45,685 nt of DNA, from assembly GCF_938039775.1 (NCBI RefSeq), contig NZ_CALHTQ010000203.1, positions 1 through 45,685 of the forward strand, given 5' to 3'. The notes beneath the pieces were generated by a model, which worked only from the letters and a program-made list of their open reading frames with translations, searched no databases and had not been told where the DNA came from. Within the stretch, counting starts at the first letter, position 1; the number at the start of each line of letters is the position of its first letter. The DNA is from an uncultured Mogibacterium sp. (GTDB lineage Bacteria > Bacillota_A > Clostridia > Peptostreptococcales > Anaerovoracaceae). Made by a program: the position numbers and the translations under genes. Positions 42,293 through 45,685 of the stretch are shown piece by piece.

Positions 42293-43024
42293 ATGAATTA
42301 TGAACCTCAGATATTTGAACTAGAAAAATCATCGGTATGGAGTTTTAAAGAAAGAGGAGATTGGGCGACTCATGATTCAAAATATAGGGGTAATTGTTCG
42401 CCATACGTTTTTAGAAATCTAATAATAAGGTATTCTTCACCAGGTGATAAAATTCTAGATCAATTTGTTGGAGGCGGGACTTCAGTTATAGAGGCAAAAT
42501 TACTAAATAGAGATATTATAGGTGTAGATATAAATCCTAAATCAGTAGAACTAAGTATCAATAAGCTTAATTTTGCCTACGGAAGTAGTGATGTTGAAAT
42601 AAGAATTGGAGATGCGCAAAAACTTGATTTTATAAATGACCATAGCATTGATTTCATATGCACTCATCCTCCATATTCGGATATTATAAAATATAGTAAT
42701 AATATTGATGGTGACTTATCAAGACTTGAATATGATGATTTTTTAAAATCAATGGAATCAGTTGCAAAGGAATCATATAGAGTATTAAAGACTAATAAGT
42801 TTTGTGCATTTATAATTGGCGATATAAGGAAGAATGGCTTTGTGAAACCCTTAGGGTTTGAAACATTGCAACTATTCCGAAATGAAGGCTTTTCGTTAAA
42901 AGAGATTATCATAAAACAACAATATAATTGTAAAGGCACTTCCAAGTGGGCAAAAATTTCCAATCAAAACAAATTTATATTACTAGCACATGAGTATATC
43001 TTTGTGTTAAAAAAATGCAACTAG
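42293..43024 (+). CDS. Second DNA methyltransferase (beta-class, HPPY motif)
   Basis: A 243-residue methyltransferase. The ATG at 42293 follows ATAGGAG; a GTG two codons earlier is less likely. The SAM motif LDQFVGGGTSVIEA (55-68) comes with DIIGVDINPKSVELS. The catalytic motif is THPPYSD (124-130), a variant of TSPPY. Motif order suggests the N4-cytosine or beta-class N6-adenine group. With the Dam-like enzyme it gives a two-methylase cassette, as in DpnII-type systems or for asymmetric targets. It follows the nuclease by 8 bases, so it belongs to the same operon. Confidence 0.88.
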   Translation: MNYEPQIFELEKSSVWSFKERGDWATHDSKYRGNCSPYVFRNLIIRYSSPGDKILDQFVGGGTSVIEAKLLNRDIIGVDINPKSVELSINKLNFAYGSSDVEIRIGDAQKLDFINDHSIDFICTHPPYSDIIKYSNNIDGDLSRLEYDDFLKSMESVAKESYRVLKTNKFCAFIIGDIRKNGFVKPLGFETLQLFRNEGFSLKEIIIKQQYNCKGTSKWAKISNQNKFILLAHEYIFVLKKCN

Positions 43025-43281
43025 ACGTTTAAGTGGATTATGAATTCATGATGAGCAATTGTTTTTCATCCTGTAAAAAGCAGTTCCGATTCAATAACTC
43101 ATATGTTAGAGCTTCAAGATTAATAAATACTCCGCAAAATAATTCTATTAAAACTTAAAATACAGTTTTACACAATCTATCTTCCTCCAACCTTCACAGT
43201 TCGCCGAGAATTATCGAGTACAATGTAGCCATAATTCAAAAGATAATTCACAGGACACATAAAGGGATTTGGAGGACATAG

Positions 43282-43854
43282 ATGAACATTTACGAAGGAC
43301 TAAAGCAGAGAAGAAGTTACTACCAGCTTAACAAAGAGCTACCGGTGAGCACAGATGAGATTCATGCGCTTATAAATGAAGTCACGGAGCTAGTACCTGA
43401 TGCGTTTAACATGAAGAGTGCGCGCGTGGTCGTTGCGTTTGGAGATAAGCAGGATGAGCTATGGGATAAGATTTATGAGGTGTTTGACGGGAAAGTTACG
43501 AGAGAGAAGATCGACGGATTTAAGGCTGCGGCTGGGACGGTTCTATATTTCTATGATGAAGAGGTTGTGCGTAGCTTACAGGAGAAGTTTGCGGCATATG
43601 CAGAAAATTTTCCTGTTTGGGCTAATCAAGCGAATGGTATGCTGCAGATTAATATCTGGAGTTCCTTGCGTGAACTTGGGGTAGGGGCTAATATTCAGCA
43701 CTATAATCCTGTTATAGATGATGTTGTTCGTGAGATGTTCGGGATACCTGAGAACTGGAAGCTGATTGCACAGATGCCTTTTGGTGGAATTGGTGTGGAG
43801 CCAGCGCCGAAAGATAAAGAAGATATATCGGAAAGAGTTAAGTTCTACGAATAA
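43282..43854 (+). CDS. Nitroreductase family protein
   Basis: A 190-residue FMN oxidoreductase. The opening IYEGLKQRRSYYQLNKELPV is the family's RRSxR-type FMN-binding start (here RRSYY). NMKSARVVVAFG, the later ANGMLQINIWSSLRELGVGA and a final MPFGGIGVEPAPKDKE fit the nitroreductase-like HBN/YdgI-type group. Length is normal. The ribosome site TTGGAGG is strong. Probably a cytoplasmic NAD(P)H-dependent reductase with an unknown physiological substrate. Monocistronic, flanked by a terminator. Confidence 0.92.
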   Translation: MNIYEGLKQRRSYYQLNKELPVSTDEIHALINEVTELVPDAFNMKSARVVVAFGDKQDELWDKIYEVFDGKVTREKIDGFKAAAGTVLYFYDEEVVRSLQEKFAAYAENFPVWANQANGMLQINIWSSLRELGVGANIQHYNPVIDDVVREMFGIPENWKLIAQMPFGGIGVEPAPKDKEDISERVKFYE

Positions 43855-43886
43855 TTGATTTTATCGTAAATATTTATGAGCAAAGG

Positions 43887-43914
43887 AACCGTGGGAATCT
43901 TCCTGCGGTTTTTT
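43887..43914 (+). terminator. Nitroreductase terminator
   Basis: AACCGTGGGA pairs with TCCTGCGGTT, allowing two G-U pairs, followed by TTTTT. Confidence 0.8.
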
Positions 43915-44016
43915 ATTACAAATTTTGTACTAAAGGGAACTGGAAAGTGTGTAATAATTAGTTGAACTTATATAACAGTGTTGCTGATTGAAGTTAATCA
44001 AGGGAAGATGATAGAA

Positions 44017-44041
44017 ATTGTATTGCAAAAAGCAATACAAT
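44017..44041 (+). promoter_or_regulatory. Palindromic operator upstream of the antitoxin
   Basis: ATTGTATTGC and GCAATACAAT are perfect 10-base arms around AAAAA, ending 33 bases before the antitoxin start. This is the position and symmetry expected for an antitoxin autoregulatory operator. Confidence 0.65.
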
Positions 44042-44074
44042 AGTTCATAATTTTCTAAAAGGAAGGTGATAAAT

Positions 44075-44377
44075 ATGTCAGCAACAAAGAATGCAAGCGT
44101 TAATGTGAGAATACATGAAGATATCAAGAAGCAAGCGGAACAAATATTGGAAGCTATTGGAGTTCCAACAGCAACTGCGATAGATATGTTTTATAGACAA
44201 ATAATATTAAATAATGGCATTCCGTTCTCTTTAACTATTCCGAATAATGTTCCAGTCAGAGAAAATATGAATGATAATGATTTCAATTTAATTATGAAAA
44301 CTGGATATATACAGGCTGCTGAAGGCAAATCGAAGGATGTAGATGAGGTGTTTGATATTCTTGAGAAAGGAATATGA
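44075..44377 (+). CDS. RelB/DinJ family antitoxin
   Basis: A 100-residue antitoxin. The ATG at 44075 follows GGAAGGTG. The N-terminal ribbon-helix-helix segment NASVNVRIHEDIKKQAEQIL is followed by AIGVPTATAIDMFYRQIILN and GIPFSL, the classic RelB/DinJ pattern. The C-terminal toxin-neutralising part ends FDILEKGI. The stop overlaps the start of a toxin reading frame, which is cut short. It may therefore be an orphan antitoxin that still represses through the palindrome upstream. Confidence 0.92.
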   Translation: MSATKNASVNVRIHEDIKKQAEQILEAIGVPTATAIDMFYRQIILNNGIPFSLTIPNNVPVRENMNDNDFNLIMKTGYIQAAEGKSKDVDEVFDILEKGI

Positions 44378-44496
44378 TGAGGCAATACAGAATTTACATT
44401 ACTGAGCAAGCAGAGGATCATCTTTCTTCTATTAAAAACTATTACATAGAACAAATGAAAAGGGAACTGCCATGCGGTTCCTTTTTTAATGCCTAG
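44377..44496 (+). pseudogene. Truncated RelE/ParE-type toxin
   Basis: The frame from 44377 (or 44374) gives 39 residues, MRQYRIYITEQAEDHLSSIK, then NYYIEQMKRELPCGSFFNA, stop. The first 27 match the opening of RelE/ParE-type toxins, normally about 90-100 residues, where a YxIxITEQA strand leads into a helix. After that the codons coincide with an intrinsic terminator, and the catalytic C-terminal half is missing. It is a deletion remnant, unlikely to be active. Confidence 0.75.
44457..44487 (+). terminator. Terminator overlapping the toxin remnant
   Basis: GGAACTGC (44463-44470) pairs with GCGGTTCC (44474-44481, one G-U), preceded by AAAAG and followed by six T. It lies inside the last codons of the toxin remnant. 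Confidence 0.8.
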
Positions 44497-44613
44497 ACAT
44501 CTGAGGGCAATACAAAATAATACAACTTCACGGACAAAACGAGTTGGTAAAAACACCGAATTTTATTGAAAAATCAATACATACATGAGATATATCTTCT
44601 TTTTATAATGCTA

Positions 44614-44679
44614 TTGACACATATATCGAACCGCGATATACTTTGTGTATCGAGATGCGATATATCAAAACTTGATATA
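44614..44679 (+). promoter_or_regulatory. PadR promoter with three palindromes
   Basis: TTGACA (44614-44619), 17 bases, then TATACT (44637-44642). Palindrome 1 is TATCG-N5-CGATA at 44624-44638 (arms extend to 7 bases). Palindrome 2 has the same core at 44648-44662. Palindrome 3, TATATCAA-AAC-TTGATATA (44661-44679), abuts the ribosome site. The first covers the spacer and -10, the second the start of transcription. Autorepression by PadR is the natural reading. Confidence 0.7.
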
Positions 44680-44689
44680 GGAGGAGTAA

Positions 44690-45013
44690 ATGGATTCAAA
44701 ATTAAAGAGGGTCTACGTCCCAATGTCGGAGACGGCCTTTTACATACTGTTCTGCCTGCAGGAGCCTCAGCACGGATACGGCATCGGGCAAGAAGTAAAG
44801 GAGCTGACTAAGGGAGAAGTCAGCATAAGCCCTGGGACGATGTACGGAACACTGTCTAAGATGGAGAAAGATGGGCTAATTGACTTCGTTAGCGAGGTTG
44901 AGAAACGTAAGATTTACGAGATTACAGAACTTGGACGTGAGATTCTCACCACCGAGATGAATCGTATCAAACGCATATATATCAACAGTATTGGAGATGA
45001 ATACAATGGGTAA
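44690..45013 (+). CDS. PadR family transcriptional regulator
   Basis: A 107-residue winged-helix regulator. It begins with the PadR pattern SETAFYILFCLQEPQHGYGI, then ISPGTMYGTLSKMEKDGLI and the wing KRKIYEITELGREIL. It lacks a long C-terminal dimer domain, as short PadR proteins do. The ribosome site is TAGGAGG. PadR proteins usually repress their own operon and respond to small molecules or envelope stress. Its stop overlaps the next start by 8 bases, so the two genes are one unit. Confidence 0.95.
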   Translation: MDSKLKRVYVPMSETAFYILFCLQEPQHGYGIGQEVKELTKGEVSISPGTMYGTLSKMEKDGLIDFVSEVEKRKIYEITELGREILTTEMNRIKRIYINSIGDEYNG

Positions 45014-45560
45014 TAGACAGACTAAGATTAGATTTTTTACAATAGCAGATTACAACGAAGAACAGTCTTGGCTCGAGGAGCAGCATAAGAACGGTTTGAG
45101 ACTAGTAAAGATTACGGCGCCATGCTTTTTCACATTCGAAGAGTGTGGGTCTGAAGAGGTTTCGTACAGATTAGAGTTCAACCAGACTAAGGTAAGCGAC
45201 GATTACCTCCAGATGTATGAAGATTACGGCTGGGAATATATCGGTGAATGTATGAACTGGAGATATTTCAGAAAGCCTGTAGTTGAAGGCACTGTGGAGG
45301 GAGAAAATGAGATATTTTCCGACGATGAGTCAAGGCTGAATATGATAGACAGAATCGTACATACCAGGCTGATACCTATAATTGCCGCACTAATTCCGGT
45401 AATTTTTCTAAATATAAGAAGTATGCTGGAAGAACCTGGTGTGTGGTATGACTCTGCGAGAGGAGTGGTGAACATTGTGCTCATAGCTATTCTAGCTGCC
45501 GATATTTGCCTGGTTTTGCACTGCCTGAGGAAGTTCAGAAAGCTTAAGAAGAACCTGTAG
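45006..45560 (+). CDS. DUF2812 membrane protein
   Basis: A 184-residue protein. The ATG at 45006 follows TTGGAG; an upstream TTG at 44991 is less likely. The N-terminal soluble domain matches DUF2812: KIRFFTIADYNEEQSWLEEQ, KNGLRLVKI, YRLEFN, then YEDYGWEYIG and WRYFRKP. Two hydrophobic segments (about 118-137 and 154-174) and a basic end (RKFRKLKKNL) place it in the membrane. PadR-DUF2812 pairs recur in Firmicutes; DUF2812 is suspected to act with PadR in sensing, but its biochemical role is not established. Confidence 0.92.
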   Translation: MGNRQTKIRFFTIADYNEEQSWLEEQHKNGLRLVKITAPCFFTFEECGSEEVSYRLEFNQTKVSDDYLQMYEDYGWEYIGECMNWRYFRKPVVEGTVEGENEIFSDDESRLNMIDRIVHTRLIPIIAALIPVIFLNIRSMLEEPGVWYDSARGVVNIVLIAILAADICLVLHCLRKFRKLKKNL

Positions 45561-45586
45561 CCAAAGCACTACACTCATAGAATTAT

Positions 45587-45632
45587 AAAAAAGCACACAG
45601 CCCGGCTATTTCGGGTGCTGTGTGCTTTTTTT
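45587..45632 (+). terminator. Terminator of the PadR-DUF2812 operon
   Basis: AAAAGCACACAGC pairs with GCTGTGTGCTTTT, with an inner CCG/CGG, followed by a long T run. The remaining 50 bases at the right edge contain two small hairpins (CTGCT/AGCAG and GATTCGCC/GGTGAATC) of unknown meaning. Confidence 0.93.
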
Positions 45633-45685
45633 GGTTCTGCTTTAGCAGTGGATTCGCCAAGCGATAGCGAGGTGAATCAATAAAC

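Noticed and set aside
43025..43281. Gap between the methyltransferase and nitroreductase searched for attachment sites or a further cassette gene
   Set aside because: No repeat, hairpin or gene was convincing.
1..45685. CRISPR arrays, tRNA or rRNA genes, insertion sequences
   Set aside because: No regularly spaced repeats, no cloverleaf or rRNA sequence and no transposase were seen.

Overview
The window looks like a chromosomal segment of a low-to-moderate GC, Gram-positive, strictly anaerobic member of the Clostridia. The evidence is strong AGGAGG-type ribosome sites, class C sortases with sortase-anchored Cna-B proteins, rubrerythrin, flavodoxin, AEC and CPBP proteins and PadR/DUF2812. A relative of Mogibacterium or other former Family XIII organisms is my guess; no rRNA or tRNA is present to test it.

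Left half (1-27.7 kb) is a surface-display region. A partial TraX-like gene and a small Cna-B/FctA surface protein lie on the minus strand. Two pilus operons follow in tandem. Pilus A (2.0-8.9 kb) is major pilin, two overlapping class C sortases, an FctA-type minor pilin and a von Willebrand A tip adhesin. Pilus B (9.6-14.8 kb) is major pilin, one class C sortase, a small Cna-B basal pilin and a tip protein with a predicted thioester domain. Both are preceded by a conserved promoter/leader element; A has a hairpin between pilin and sortase, B a terminator inside its 5' leader. A PepSY lipoprotein and a two-component system, whose response regulator is broken by a one-base frameshift, come next. 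Three large stand-alone Cna-B adhesins follow (18.1-27.6 kb), each with a TTGNAN-17-TAAAAT promoter.

Sorting signals fall into two classes. The major and tip pilins end in LPxTGG or LPKAGG, as expected for pilus sortase substrates. The basal/minor pilins and stand-alone proteins end in KTGD, often without the L and P of LPXTG, probably the substrates of a housekeeping sortase not in this window.

Right half (27.7-45.7 kb) is mixed: an AEC transporter translationally coupled to a 28-codon remnant, an FMN alpha-hydroxy-acid oxidising enzyme, an isolated 36-aa membrane microprotein gene, a flavodoxin with paired TTAG-N6-CTAA operator-like sites, a CPBP protease, rubrerythrin, a large MacB-like ABC exporter fusion, a tandemly duplicated pair of exported-protein genes, an AT-rich restriction-modification cassette with two methyltransferases, a nitroreductase, a RelB/DinJ antitoxin with a truncated toxin, and a PadR/DUF2812 pair behind three palindromes.
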